Below, one piece after another: positions 16,753 to 24,519 of a stretch of DNA of 32,443 nt; the stretch's first letter is position 1; each line of letters begins with the position of its first letter. The notes under the pieces are model-generated. The model ran no database searches and was not told where the DNA came from. It was given only the letters and a program-made list of their open reading frames with translations. The stretch is taken from IMG/VR virus record IMGVR_UViG_3300032288_001826, positions 1 to 32,443 of that record; one strand, written 5' to 3'. A program made the translations under genes and the position numbers. This DNA comes from a virus.

Positions 16753-17778
16753 ATGGGCTGCCTGAGTGGTTTAGTTTACTTAAAGGGCTGCTCGATTAAT
16801 GAAGTACCCGGAGCGATTTATAACTTAAACTCGCTCCTGGGTATTTCCTTAAAAAGTTTCGCCGAGGTGGCGGACTCCGAGCAAGTTAATTATCTGGGCG
16901 TTTGGGAGGATATAAACGAACGCGCGGAGGCTCGGATCAAAAACGAAATAATGACTCACTTAAGTACGCGTTATAACCTTAAACGCGTACGTCGGACAGT
17001 GGACACGGCTAACGTTCAACCGACCGCGCCGTTTGCCGCTGGCGACACTTACCAGGGGATAGTTTTAAACCAGGCGTACACGTTTACGGACGACTGGATT
17101 TTAACGCCGTTCGCGAATTTTTCAGTCGATAAAATTCGTTTTTATTACGGCGTGGGAACTGTGGCGACATCGGTCGATATTCAGTTTTTTAACTACCTCA
17201 CAAAAGAAATCCTCGACACGAAAACTATCGACTTAACGGCTTACACGCCGGGGAACTGGATCGAGGTTTCAATTTTAAAAAAATGGAATATCCCCGTTTT
17301 AGGCGTCGGTTTTAATTCGACCGACGTCGAGACGTTAACATATAGCGCCGCCGAGTTAAACGGACTCTGGGCCGAATGTATGGATTACTGTTACGACGTG
17401 AGCTGTGGCTACTTACAAGGGTTTGCAAGTTCAACGAATAACGCGAACGGTAATCTTAACAACGGCGATTTAATAACCGGGCTCCAGATCGTTGTAACTA
17501 TGGGCTGCGATTACGACCCGGCTATTTGCAGCAACCGACAAATTTTTGCCGAGGCGTTTTGGTATTTACTGGGCTGCGAGTTTATGAGCGAAAGACTTTA
17601 CACCAGCCGAGTTAATTATCTAAGCACGATCAAACGAGAGGAGGCTCGCGAGCTGTTTAACCTTTACGAGGGTAAATATCGAGAGGCTCTAAAAAACGCG
17701 CTGGACGGCCTTAAATTTAGCTGCGACGCGTGCCTCGAGTGTAACTCCTTAGTAACTGTTTTTTCTCCGTTACCGTAG
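16753..17778 (+). CDS. Head-tail connector / neck structural protein (341 aa)
   Basis: Lies three bases after the coat gene, where head completion adaptors usually sit. Starts MGCLSGLVYLKGCSINEVPG. A helical N-terminal part (to about residue 80), a middle beta-rich region that may be an inserted carbohydrate-binding-like domain (about 95-190, with DWILTPFANFSVDKIRFYYG), and a cysteine-rich C-terminus (FSCDACLECN). Much longer than a typical adaptor, so a fused decoration or adhesion domain is possible. No family recognised with certainty. Confidence 0.65.
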   Translation: MGCLSGLVYLKGCSINEVPGAIYNLNSLLGISLKSFAEVADSEQVNYLGVWEDINERAEARIKNEIMTHLSTRYNLKRVRRTVDTANVQPTAPFAAGDTYQGIVLNQAYTFTDDWILTPFANFSVDKIRFYYGVGTVATSVDIQFFNYLTKEILDTKTIDLTAYTPGNWIEVSILKKWNIPVLGVGFNSTDVETLTYSAAELNGLWAECMDYCYDVSCGYLQGFASSTNNANGNLNNGDLITGLQIVVTMGCDYDPAICSNRQIFAEAFWYLLGCEFMSERLYTSRVNYLSTIKREEARELFNLYEGKYREALKNALDGLKFSCDACLECNSLVTVFSPLP

Positions 17779-18215
17779 TGCAATACTTTAGCAATATATA
17801 CCAAGTTATCGGGGACCTCGTTACGAGTATTAACGCGCTCGAGTACGCGGAGACGGTTTCACGTGCGGCCGCTGCGGCTGTTATGCCGGAGCTCCGGGAG
17901 CGAATACACGAACGAGGAGAGAAACCAGACGGAAGTCCAATCGGGACCTACTCGGAAAAATACGAGGCGCTCAGAGAAAAAAAATACAACCGAACCGAAG
18001 GAAACAAAGTGGTTTTATCTTTGACCTCAAACCTCGAACAAAGTTACACGCTTGCGGCTCAAGACAACGGTTACACGATCGGAGTTCTGGGAGATTTAAA
18101 CGCGAATAAAATCGAGTGGTTAACCGAGCGTTATGGTAACGTTTGGGAGTTATCCCAGCGTGAACAAGACATGGCAAAAATAGCCGCCGAGGAGACGGCT
18201 CGAAAACTGTTATAA
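17778..18215 (+). CDS. Head-tail joining / virion morphogenesis protein (gp10-like)
   Basis: Starts with GTG in a TAGTG overlap with the previous stop, so re-initiation is likely. The 145-residue product has an N-terminal helix with Ala repeats, MPELRERIHERG, DGSPIGTYSEKYEALREKK, and LSLTSNLEQSYTLAA followed by a beta hairpin and a C-terminal helix. This pattern resembles HK97 gp10-like or phage virion morphogenesis (neck/tail completion) proteins. Identification is by pattern and position, not by a strict signature. Confidence 0.65.
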   Translation: MQYFSNIYQVIGDLVTSINALEYAETVSRAAAAAVMPELRERIHERGEKPDGSPIGTYSEKYEALREKKYNRTEGNKVVLSLTSNLEQSYTLAAQDNGYTIGVLGDLNANKIEWLTERYGNVWELSQREQDMAKIAAEETARKLL

Positions 18216-18782
18216 ATGAACCTAACCGGAATAATAAACGAAATAGACAAAGCGATTAACGCCGTTTTAACGCCGCGAGAGCTCAGTCCATTAAAGGCCT
18301 GGGGACTTGCCGAGCGTTATTACGACGATAAGTATTTTTTTTCTGGAGTTCAGCAAGGAAGCGAAATCGTTAACTGTATGTTTACGGACCAGTACCGCTG
18401 TTCATGGTATCATCGTGAGCTGACGGGTAAATACTTAACCGTTGAGAACAACTACGGAGACAAGCTCGACAAGGTCGAGGAGTCGAACGAGATCGCGCTT
18501 ATTATTTTTTTCCACCGTAGCACGTTAACGGCTGAGACTGTTAAGGACTTGTTTATCGGTTCAATTCCAAGCGTTTTAACGAGAGCAATCTGTGAGAGTT
18601 TGCAACTGTTTGACTGCCGTATTGAACTAATTAATCATGACCTCGACGCTCGAGTCGTCCAGCAATCAGAGACCAACGTCCCCGAAGTGAGAGTCGGGTT
18701 AAATTATGGACTTGTCTCAGTCCGTTACTCAATCAAAACAACCTATCGGAGATCATGTATTGAGCTCTGTAAAAACTGTTAA
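18216..18782 (+). CDS. Probable tail terminator/completion protein (188 aa)
   Basis: Directly follows the gp10-like gene and precedes the tail tube gene, the usual spot of the tail terminator. Begins MNLTGIINEIDKAINAVLTP. Contains alternating helices and strands (NEIALIIFFHRSTLTAETVK) and ends in a cysteine-rich tail CIELCKNC. No family recognised with certainty; the call is from gene order. Confidence 0.55.
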   Translation: MNLTGIINEIDKAINAVLTPRELSPLKAWGLAERYYDDKYFFSGVQQGSEIVNCMFTDQYRCSWYHRELTGKYLTVENNYGDKLDKVEESNEIALIIFFHRSTLTAETVKDLFIGSIPSVLTRAICESLQLFDCRIELINHDLDARVVQQSETNVPEVRVGLNYGLVSVRYSIKTTYRRSCIELCKNC

Positions 18783-18785
18783 ATT

Positions 18786-19328
18786 ATGCCTTACTATCCT
18801 TCAGGCTGCGAGGAAAACATCGCGGCTCACGTTTGCGGTTCATGCGACGTTGAACTCTCCCGCGTGCGCGGAGTGGCGCTCGTGAACCAATCATATTACC
18901 CTACGCTTGTCGCTAACTTAGGCGACCAGGCAACCTGGGACGCTGGTATTAACTCCGGCGAAATTTACGTATACCCTGAGACCCAGGGCGATTACGACGG
19001 CGGAACTCCTAACATGGGACAAGGTTACGGAGACACTGAGGAGAACCTCAACTCTTACACTTTTAACCTGACGTTTAAGGACCCGAACTACATTAACAAC
19101 CGGAACCACTACAACAGCGTAAAGGGCTCGAGAAATTTCCACGTAGCGTTCCGCTCGGAAACCGTTCTGGCTATTTCTGACGTGCCGTGTACGATCGTTC
19201 CGCAAAACCCAATCCAGAACGATTTAAAACTGGAGCGCACCTGGGACGTTGCCGCTAAATGGACCAGCGACAATTTCCCCGAAGAGGCGACTTACTCAGC
19301 TGGGCTCTGGACTTGTTACGTTCCTTAA
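18786..19328 (+). CDS. Tail tube protein, copy 1 (major)
   Basis: 180 residues starting MPYYPSGCEENIAAHVCGSC. Paralogous to the next gene: both share MPYYPS, ELxRVR, the YVYPETQG/FVYPETQG segment, a GS/GD-x-EE stretch and NRNYHV or SRNFHV. Codon use is like the coat gene (AAC, GGT, ACT, GTT), suggesting high expression, as expected for the major tail tube subunit. Position after the terminator-type gene fits. The fold is not provable from sequence alone. Confidence 0.7.
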   Translation: MPYYPSGCEENIAAHVCGSCDVELSRVRGVALVNQSYYPTLVANLGDQATWDAGINSGEIYVYPETQGDYDGGTPNMGQGYGDTEENLNSYTFNLTFKDPNYINNRNHYNSVKGSRNFHVAFRSETVLAISDVPCTIVPQNPIQNDLKLERTWDVAAKWTSDNFPEEATYSAGLWTCYVP

Positions 19329-19345
19329 TTAAAGTGTTAAAAAAT

Positions 19346-19371
19346 GGAGGGCCGTTTTATCGCGGCTCTCC
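19346..19371 (+). terminator. Hairpin between the paralogous tail genes
   Basis: GGAGGGCCG (19346-19354) pairs with CGGCTCTCC (19363-19371), a 9-bp stem with one G-T pair and an 8-base loop. It is followed by TTACCTTTG rather than a long T run. It could act as a partial terminator or RNA 3' end stabiliser, giving more transcript of the capsid-to-tail-tube genes than of the genes downstream. TACCTTTG at 19373-19380 also fits the -7 promoter box but lacks a good -33 box. Confidence 0.55.
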
Positions 19372-19384
19372 TTACCTTTGATTT

Positions 19385-19975
19385 ATGCCGTACTATCCCA
19401 GCTGTTTAGTTCCTGACGTTAATATAGGCCCGAACTGCGAGCCAGAACTCGGACGCGTTCGAGCTGTGGCGTTTGTCCATCGTAACTATTTTAACACGAT
19501 AATTTCGGACGTTACTAACTTAACGAACTGGGATATCGGGCGGTCAGCTCAACGGATTTTTGTTTACCCAGAAACTCAGGGAGAGTTTAACGGAGGCGAT
19601 CCTATAAACGTCCGCGGGTTCGGTAGTATGGAGGAGTTTCCGCTGCTTTATAATTTTCAACTAAAAATTTCCGAGCCTAACTATAAAGGAAACCGCGATC
19701 ACTGGAACGCGTTAATCGGAAACCGTAATTATCACGTTTTTTGGCAAACCGAAACAATCATGTACGCGAGCACGCGTCCAGTCGTTATCGTTCCAAAAAA
19801 CCCACACTCAAACAGTTTAAAAGACGAGGTTGTTTGGGTGGCCGAGATCCAGTGGACAGACAACAAATTTCCGTTCGAGTTCGATCGGGATAACAACGTA
19901 ATGAGCTGGAGTTATACGTTTGTACCTCCGCCTTATTATTCATTCGACGACAGTTTCGACAATTCATACCAATAA
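19385..19975 (+). CDS. Tail tube-like protein, copy 2 (divergent paralog)
   Basis: 196 residues starting MPYYPSCLVPDVNIGPNCEP. Clearly homologous to the 18786 gene over nearly the full length, including ELGRVRAVAFV, RIFVYPETQGEF, NRDHWNALIGNRNYHVFW and VIVPKNPHS. It has a longer C-terminus rich in Tyr, Phe and Asp (YYSFDDSFDNSYQ). Codon use is genome-average, so it is probably a minor tail component or a tube cap rather than the bulk subunit. Its stop overlaps the next start as TAATG. Confidence 0.65.
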   Translation: MPYYPSCLVPDVNIGPNCEPELGRVRAVAFVHRNYFNTIISDVTNLTNWDIGRSAQRIFVYPETQGEFNGGDPINVRGFGSMEEFPLLYNFQLKISEPNYKGNRDHWNALIGNRNYHVFWQTETIMYASTRPVVIVPKNPHSNSLKDEVVWVAEIQWTDNKFPFEFDRDNNVMSWSYTFVPPPYYSFDDSFDNSYQ

Positions 19976-21228
19976 TGGCACAACTAAACCGCTCCGTTTT
20001 AAACGCGGATATTATCGCAAACATATACACGAACATCGTTAACTTTATTACTGGTAATAACCTCCAGCAACGGTTAATCGATTTATCGGACAGCTCAGTA
20101 AACGCGTTATCTGACGCGGGACAGCCTGGCGGTTACGTGGACCTTGACGCTAACAGCCAAATGGACCAGGGACTCGTTTTTGAGACGATTAGTTACGCCT
20201 CTTTTTTGGCGCTAATCGGAGCCAGTTCTTTAAAGGTCGGTAAATTGTATCACGTTACCGGGATAGCTGGAGGAGTTCGCGATTTAATGGTTCGCGCGGA
20301 CAGTGTTACAACTGTTTACCCTGAGGCGATTGATATAAACTCCGGAGAGTGCGGAAAGTACGATCAAACGGGAGACGCGTTCGAGCGTTTCGACGTTGTC
20401 GTCGGTTTTTACTCTCAAATTAGCGCGCTTGTTACGGCTAGTATTTTAACGTCTTACACGGACTATATTATTTTAAACGCGGTTTCTGGAACCTTGTCGC
20501 TAATTGTTAAGGCCGACAGTAACACCTCGTTTTTTCCAGCCGCTACGGAGCTATACACGGCGGAGCCTGGGGTTTATAATTTCGGACTCGATAGCTGGAC
20601 ACCGACTCAATTTTTTACGCGCGACACTTACGCGGCGATAAACAACCTCGCCACGTTAAATTTATTAATACCTGGGCGCCGATATATTGTGACGGACGGA
20701 AACGGAGGAGCGGATAAAATTCAATTTATTGCCAAGGATCCAGCTGGTCCGTACAAATTAAGTTCGAATTTTTCATCGGACGAAATGGGAAGTTATAATT
20801 TACCGACCGACACGTTCACTCCGTTTAACTTTTTAAAATTTAAAAAATATACATTCACGGCGGGCGATATTCAAGCGGGCGGAACTTACACGCTCGAGGC
20901 CGCTCCGGGAGTGGGTAAATTTTACCAGGTCGTCCAGGTTTCAGCCAAACGCGACGCTGGTACTATTTACGACGGTTCTCAGTTACATTTTCACGTTGGA
21001 ACGTCGACCGCTGCGGCCGCTGGAAATGGTCAGTTTACCGACGTCAATAACAAGTTATTAAAGTCAGCCTCGGCACACTTTACAAACCTCGAACGTTACG
21101 ACACCGAGGACACTATAAATACAACTATTAACGAGAACGAGGACCTCGTTGTTAATTTTTCAACTACATCGACAGCCGGAAGCGGAGACCTTACAGTTTA
21201 CGTTTCCTATGTTATTTTAAGCGTTTAA
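19975..21228 (+). CDS. Fibre-like protein with three tandem repeats; receptor-binding candidate
   Basis: 417 residues. An N-terminal attachment segment of about 70 residues is followed by three divergent repeats of about 70 residues at roughly 73-143, 145-213 and 216-285. Each runs aromatic-x-x-L, an LxxGxxYxVT-type strand, a G-x-x-L-x-V-x-AD strand and a GxYN or GKYD turn before an F. The C-terminal domain (about 288-417) is beta-rich with LHFHVGTSTAAAAGNGQFTD. This layout matches tail fibres or receptor-binding proteins, and it sits just before the lysis genes. Function is inferred. Confidence 0.6.
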   Translation: MAQLNRSVLNADIIANIYTNIVNFITGNNLQQRLIDLSDSSVNALSDAGQPGGYVDLDANSQMDQGLVFETISYASFLALIGASSLKVGKLYHVTGIAGGVRDLMVRADSVTTVYPEAIDINSGECGKYDQTGDAFERFDVVVGFYSQISALVTASILTSYTDYIILNAVSGTLSLIVKADSNTSFFPAATELYTAEPGVYNFGLDSWTPTQFFTRDTYAAINNLATLNLLIPGRRYIVTDGNGGADKIQFIAKDPAGPYKLSSNFSSDEMGSYNLPTDTFTPFNFLKFKKYTFTAGDIQAGGTYTLEAAPGVGKFYQVVQVSAKRDAGTIYDGSQLHFHVGTSTAAAAGNGQFTDVNNKLLKSASAHFTNLERYDTEDTINTTINENEDLVVNFSTTSTAGSGDLTVYVSYVILSV

Positions 21229-21229
21229 A

Positions 21230-21457
21230 ATGAACTGGGAAATTACCGAGCACTTTCCAAACAAACCGATAACTAACTTTTTTTTGTCGGTTATTTGCTT
21301 ACTTTTTGGCGAATTTTTGGGAGAGCTCCAGCTCGAGGATTACGCGCACGTTATTACCTGGGTGTTTCGAAATCTGGCATACTTAGGCGCCAGCGTTTCA
21401 TTTTTTAGGTTTATTAAAGAGCTTGCTACCGGAGCAAAACCGGAGGAGAAAAAATGA
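21230..21457 (+). CDS. Small membrane protein, holin candidate
   Basis: 75 residues with two hydrophobic segments (about 17-33 and 43-62) separated by a short acidic loop, and a charged C-terminus (ATGAKPEEKK). Size, topology and position two genes before the endolysin fit a class II holin, which opens the inner membrane at lysis. Several neighbouring small membrane proteins could share or take that role. Overlaps the next gene by ATGA. Confidence 0.55.
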   Translation: MNWEITEHFPNKPITNFFLSVICLLFGEFLGELQLEDYAHVITWVFRNLAYLGASVSFFRFIKELATGAKPEEKK

Positions 21458-21660
21458 TACCGACGCCGTTCGAGTTATTTTTAATCTTAGGCGGTCCTCT
21501 GGTAATTTTAGCGCTGTGTTTTTTTTGGTACGACCGCCAGTTAAATAAAGAGGTCGAGGATTTTTCGAAAAAAATTACCCAAATAATAACGACGGCCAAG
21601 CTGTTTTTTTTGGCCTGGCTGTTTAAAAACGACGATCATGAACAACCAGGAAATGTTTGA
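21454..21660 (+). CDS. Small single-pass membrane protein in lysis module
   Basis: 68 residues: an N-terminal hydrophobic helix (about 7-25, ELFLILGGPLVILALCFFWY), then a charged, helical region and a second short hydrophobic segment (KLFFLAWLF). Could be an i-spanin, a holin partner or an antiholin. No lipobox is visible. Overlaps the preceding gene by ATGA and the endolysin gene by 23 bases. Confidence 0.5.
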   Translation: MIPTPFELFLILGGPLVILALCFFWYDRQLNKEVEDFSKKITQIITTAKLFFLAWLFKNDDHEQPGNV

Positions 21661-22120
21661 TAAATACGGGTTTCCGTTTGACCTTACGGGAACCAAAGTA
21701 AACGAGCGAAAACTGTTTGAGGCAAAAAATATGCTCGTTTGGGAGTGTAATTTTCCAAACATGCCCCCAAAGATTTACATAAACCGCGACCTCCAGAAAC
21801 CGTTACACACGGCGCTCGATAATTTGCGGAAAAAAAAGATACAAAACCAGCTCCTAACGTTTAACGGCTGCTATAACCCGCGCCCCATTCGTGGTTACGA
21901 GGGTAAATTTGCGGCTGCTATCGCAAAAAACGACATAAAAACAGCGATTAAATACGTTTCCAAACATTCATGGGGGACGGCTATCGACTTAAACGCCGCC
22001 TGGAACGGACTCGGTAAGGAGCCAACGCTCAGCCCTGAGTTCGTTAAATGTTTTACTGACGCTGGTTTTACATGGGGCGGAACGTTTAAGCGTTTGGACG
22101 GTATGCACTTTGAGCTTTGA
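21638..22120 (+). CDS. Endolysin, M15-family D-Ala-D-Ala carboxypeptidase type
   Basis: 160 residues. The zinc site of M15 (VanY-like) peptidases is visible: H110 and D117 in SKHSWGTAIDLN, and H157 in the C-terminal DGMHFEL. A Trp follows at AAWNGLG. It cleaves peptide cross-links in peptidoglycan. No signal peptide is seen, so release depends on a holin from the adjacent membrane proteins. Length is normal for a single-domain M15 endolysin. Confidence 0.88.
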   Translation: MNNQEMFDKYGFPFDLTGTKVNERKLFEAKNMLVWECNFPNMPPKIYINRDLQKPLHTALDNLRKKKIQNQLLTFNGCYNPRPIRGYEGKFAAAIAKNDIKTAIKYVSKHSWGTAIDLNAAWNGLGKEPTLSPEFVKCFTDAGFTWGGTFKRLDGMHFEL

Positions 22121-22302
22121 GACGTATTAAATTACTATTCAGAACGAAACGACGCCGTTTTCTTTACGCGTTAAAAACTTTTATCGCTACTTTAAGCGTA
22201 AGTACGTACATTAGCGGCTCGCCAGCGTTGTCGTTTACGGCACTACTGGCGGGCGGTTTAATAGATTTAGTTATCGATTTATTTTATCCGGTAGAAAATT
22301 AG
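22117..22302 (+). CDS. Small membrane protein (61 aa), TTG start
   Basis: Begins at a TTG within TTGA, overlapping the endolysin stop. No ATG is available in this frame upstream or nearby. The product has a highly basic N-terminus (MRRIKLLFRTKRRRF) followed by one long or two short hydrophobic segments to LIDLVIDLFYP. A basic amino end ahead of membrane helices fits a lysis accessory (holin or spanin) protein. Last gene before the late terminator. Confidence 0.5.
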   Translation: MRRIKLLFRTKRRRFLYALKTFIATLSVSTYISGSPALSFTALLAGGLIDLVIDLFYPVEN

Positions 22303-22322
22303 GGTTTCTGGGTTAGTTTGTT

Positions 22323-22355
22323 AAAAAACGGTTTCAATTTTGAGCCGTTTTTTTT
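22323..22355 (+). terminator. Rho-independent terminator of the late region
   Basis: AAAACGG (22325-22331) pairs with CCGTTTT (22345-22351). The inner bases TTCAA and TTGAG extend the stem around a small loop with one bulge. The 3' arm runs straight into eight T. It lies between the lysis genes and the helicase gene and is the clearest terminator of the long late operon. Confidence 0.8.
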
Positions 22356-22366
22356 ATTTTTAACAC

Positions 22367-23752
22367 ATGCTTAGAGACTACCAGATCGCCGCCATCGAGG
22401 GGCTCCGTAATTTATACCGCGAAAACAAAAAAAAACCGATTTTAGTTTTACCTACCGGAGCGGGAAAAACCGTTGTATTTACTAAAATCGCGTATTTAAT
22501 GAGCAACCAAATGAGGGACGTCCTTATTTTGGTACATCGGGTCGAGCTTATTAAACAAACCGTCGCAAAACTCGAAGCGATAAACGTTAAACACTCGGTA
22601 ATTCATCCGGATTATGAACGCGCTCCGATACGTGAGCGAGTCGTCGTCGCCAGCGTTCAAACGTTATCGCGTAATATACCGGAGGATTTAATCCCGGACC
22701 TTATAATTATCGACGAGGCACATCACGCGACCGCTAAAACCTATAAAAAAATAATTGAAACGATTAAACCGCGCTGGCTCCTCGGAGTAACGGCCACGCC
22801 ATCCAGACTCGACGGAAACGGCCTCGCGGATATTTTCGACAGTATGTTTATCGGGGCAACGATTAAGGAGTTAATCGAGAAAAACTACCTCGTTAAGCCT
22901 CGCGTTTTTTCGACGATAAACATTCCGGACCTCAGCACGGTAAAAAAATCGAGGGGCGACTATCAAACCGACGCGATAGCTCAGCTATTTAACACTGCAA
23001 AAATAACCGGGGACGCTGTCCAGCACTATAAACAACTCGCTAACGGTAAGCGGGCCGTCGTTTTTTGCGTTAACGTGAAGCATGCGGACCAGGTGGCCCA
23101 GCAATTTAACGACGAGGGGATCGCGGCAAAATCGATTAACGGAGAACTAAAACCAGCCGAACGAGCTCGAGCGATCCAGGAACTAACGGACGGAACGATT
23201 AAGATACTGACGAGCTGCGAGGTAATAAGTGAGGGAACGGATATTCCAGCCGTCGAGGTCGCGATTTTACTTAGGCCCACGGCCTCGCAAAATTTATATT
23301 TACAGCAAGTCGGCCGAGTATTACGTCCAGCACCGGGTAAGGACTCGGCTATTATTTTGGACCACGTCGGAAATTGCCACCGGTTCGGATTACCCGAGGA
23401 GGATCGACTGTGGACGCTGGAGCACGGAGCTAAACAATTCCAAAAAATCGAAATTAAAACTCGCACGTGCCAAAAATGTTACGCGGTTTTTTCGATAACG
23501 AAAAACGTTTGCCCAGAGTGTAACGATATTTATATTCCAAAACTCCGCAAACCGATTAAAACGGTCGACGGTGTACTGTTCGAGGTTACGGCGCCAGATA
23601 TTAAGCCGCCGGAGGAAAAAAAACTTGTTTACAAATCTTTAAGCGAGTGGAAGGGTATCGCGCAAGAGCGAGGTTACAGCCCCGGCTGGGCCTATCACAT
23701 GTTCAAATGGCAACAGAGCAAACTCACAAATAAACCAGCTAAACGTTATTAA
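22367..23752 (+). CDS. SF2 DEAD/DEAH-box DNA helicase with C-terminal zinc ribbon
   Basis: 461 residues with Walker A PTGAGKT (29-35), DEAH box (116-119), motif III TATPSR (142-147), and motif VI QQVGRVLRP (313-321) after SEGTDIP (288-294). This is the layout of the SSL2/RecQ-adjacent phage helicases often linked to replication or recombination. A CQKC (368-371) and CPEC (382-385) pair forms a zinc ribbon. It probably unwinds DNA for phage replication. The gene stands alone between the late terminator and the promoter-like site at 23811. Confidence 0.92.
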   Translation: MLRDYQIAAIEGLRNLYRENKKKPILVLPTGAGKTVVFTKIAYLMSNQMRDVLILVHRVELIKQTVAKLEAINVKHSVIHPDYERAPIRERVVVASVQTLSRNIPEDLIPDLIIIDEAHHATAKTYKKIIETIKPRWLLGVTATPSRLDGNGLADIFDSMFIGATIKELIEKNYLVKPRVFSTINIPDLSTVKKSRGDYQTDAIAQLFNTAKITGDAVQHYKQLANGKRAVVFCVNVKHADQVAQQFNDEGIAAKSINGELKPAERARAIQELTDGTIKILTSCEVISEGTDIPAVEVAILLRPTASQNLYLQQVGRVLRPAPGKDSAIILDHVGNCHRFGLPEEDRLWTLEHGAKQFQKIEIKTRTCQKCYAVFSITKNVCPECNDIYIPKLRKPIKTVDGVLFEVTAPDIKPPEEKKLVYKSLSEWKGIAQERGYSPGWAYHMFKWQQSKLTNKPAKRY

Positions 23753-23778
23753 CAGGTTTTTGTTCATAAGTTAATAAC
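23745..23778. repeat. Perfect 9-bp inverted repeat after the helicase gene
   Basis: GTTATTAAC (23745-23753, including the helicase stop) and GTTAATAAC (23770-23778) are exact reverse complements with a 16-base spacer. A GCGGGTTTTTT stretch follows. It could be an AT-rich terminator stem or an operator next to the promoter-like site at 23811. The stem is weak for a terminator, so a protein-binding dyad is at least as likely. Confidence 0.5.
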
Positions 23779-23810
23779 AAGCGGGTTTTTTAACATATTT
23801 GTTTTTTTTG

Positions 23811-23818
23811 TAGTTTTG
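23811..23818 (+). promoter_or_regulatory. Candidate early promoter (-7 box TAGTTTTG)
   Basis: TAGTTTTG matches the Bacteroidota -7 consensus TAnnTTTG. The -33 TTTG is imperfect: only a T run is found at the right distance (about 23786-23790). A start site near 23825 would leave a short A-rich leader before the ATG at 23839. It would drive the early gene cluster that begins there. Confidence 0.5.
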
Positions 23819-23838
23819 TGGCAACAAATTAAACCAAT

Positions 23839-24078
23839 ATGACAGAAAACAAAAACTGGCAAATCGAGGAGGTGGTCCTCCGGATAGCCGAAAAAAATTA
23901 CCTGGTAGAAATCGATCAAGCCTGGAACGTTCAGCTACACGATCCGGTTTTAATGACTATCCCAGTCGATAAAATCTTTACGGTTTACGAGAACGATTAT
24001 TGTTGGGAAATTAGCACGAACCACGTTCTGGTAAGGTTCAAAAAAAATATCGACGGAATCGAAATCTTTGTTTATTAA
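23839..24078 (+). CDS. Hypothetical early protein (79 aa)
   Basis: First gene after the promoter-like site. Begins MTENKNWQIEEVVLRIAEKN, mixed alpha/beta with alternating hydrophobic residues, ends EIFVY. No cysteine cluster, membrane helix or known motif. First-transcribed small phage genes often counter host functions, but nothing here shows what it does. Confidence 0.65.
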   Translation: MTENKNWQIEEVVLRIAEKNYLVEIDQAWNVQLHDPVLMTIPVDKIFTVYENDYCWEISTNHVLVRFKKNIDGIEIFVY

Positions 24079-24081
24079 GCT

Positions 24082-24519
24082 ATGGACGGAATAAACGAAC
24101 CTATTATTCGAGGCTCCAAAACTGGAGCGCTTGCACGTGCAGAGTTTTTACCTATGGATTTTTCCAAGTTTCCGCGCGTCACTGAGTACATATTTTTAGA
24201 CGAACGCGGTTATCTGTATTATTGTAAGCACGGCGAGGAGGAGAGCGCTCAGGCTACCGAAACGGGAACCTACCTCGTTAAAGGCTCACACGATTACCAG
24301 GTTAACGAGCGCGTCGAAATCGTCCATAAATACTTCGAAAACGGCGAGGCGAGAACCTTACACCGCGTTCTAATCTTAATGGCAAAAATGAGCTTTCACG
24401 TGCGCCGGATCAGTGCCTTTTCTCGACACATCGACGGGATAAAAAAATCGAACGGCTGGGACTTTATGCTGGACATATACCGCGACTCTGAAATCGGGAG
24501 GATGACATGGCTACCTTAA
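24082..24519 (+). CDS. Hypothetical early protein (145 aa)
   Basis: Starts three bases after the previous stop. Begins MDGINEPIIRGSKTGALARA, with a beta-rich first half and a second half containing HRVLILMAKMSFHVRRISAF and a charged C-terminal region. The N-terminal EPIIRGSKTGALARAEF segment recurs in my memory of small proteins of Bacteroidota phages, but I cannot name a family. Its stop overlaps the next gene by 13 bases. Confidence 0.65.
   Translation: MDGINEPIIRGSKTGALARAEFLPMDFSKFPRVTEYIFLDERGYLYYCKHGEEESAQATETGTYLVKGSHDYQVNERVEIVHKYFENGEARTLHRVLILMAKMSFHVRRISAFSRHIDGIKKSNGWDFMLDIYRDSEIGRMTWLP

Noticed and set aside
23026-23466. Antisense ORF of 146 aa inside the helicase gene
   Set aside because: Overlaps conserved helicase motifs; composition is that of a reverse-strand shadow.
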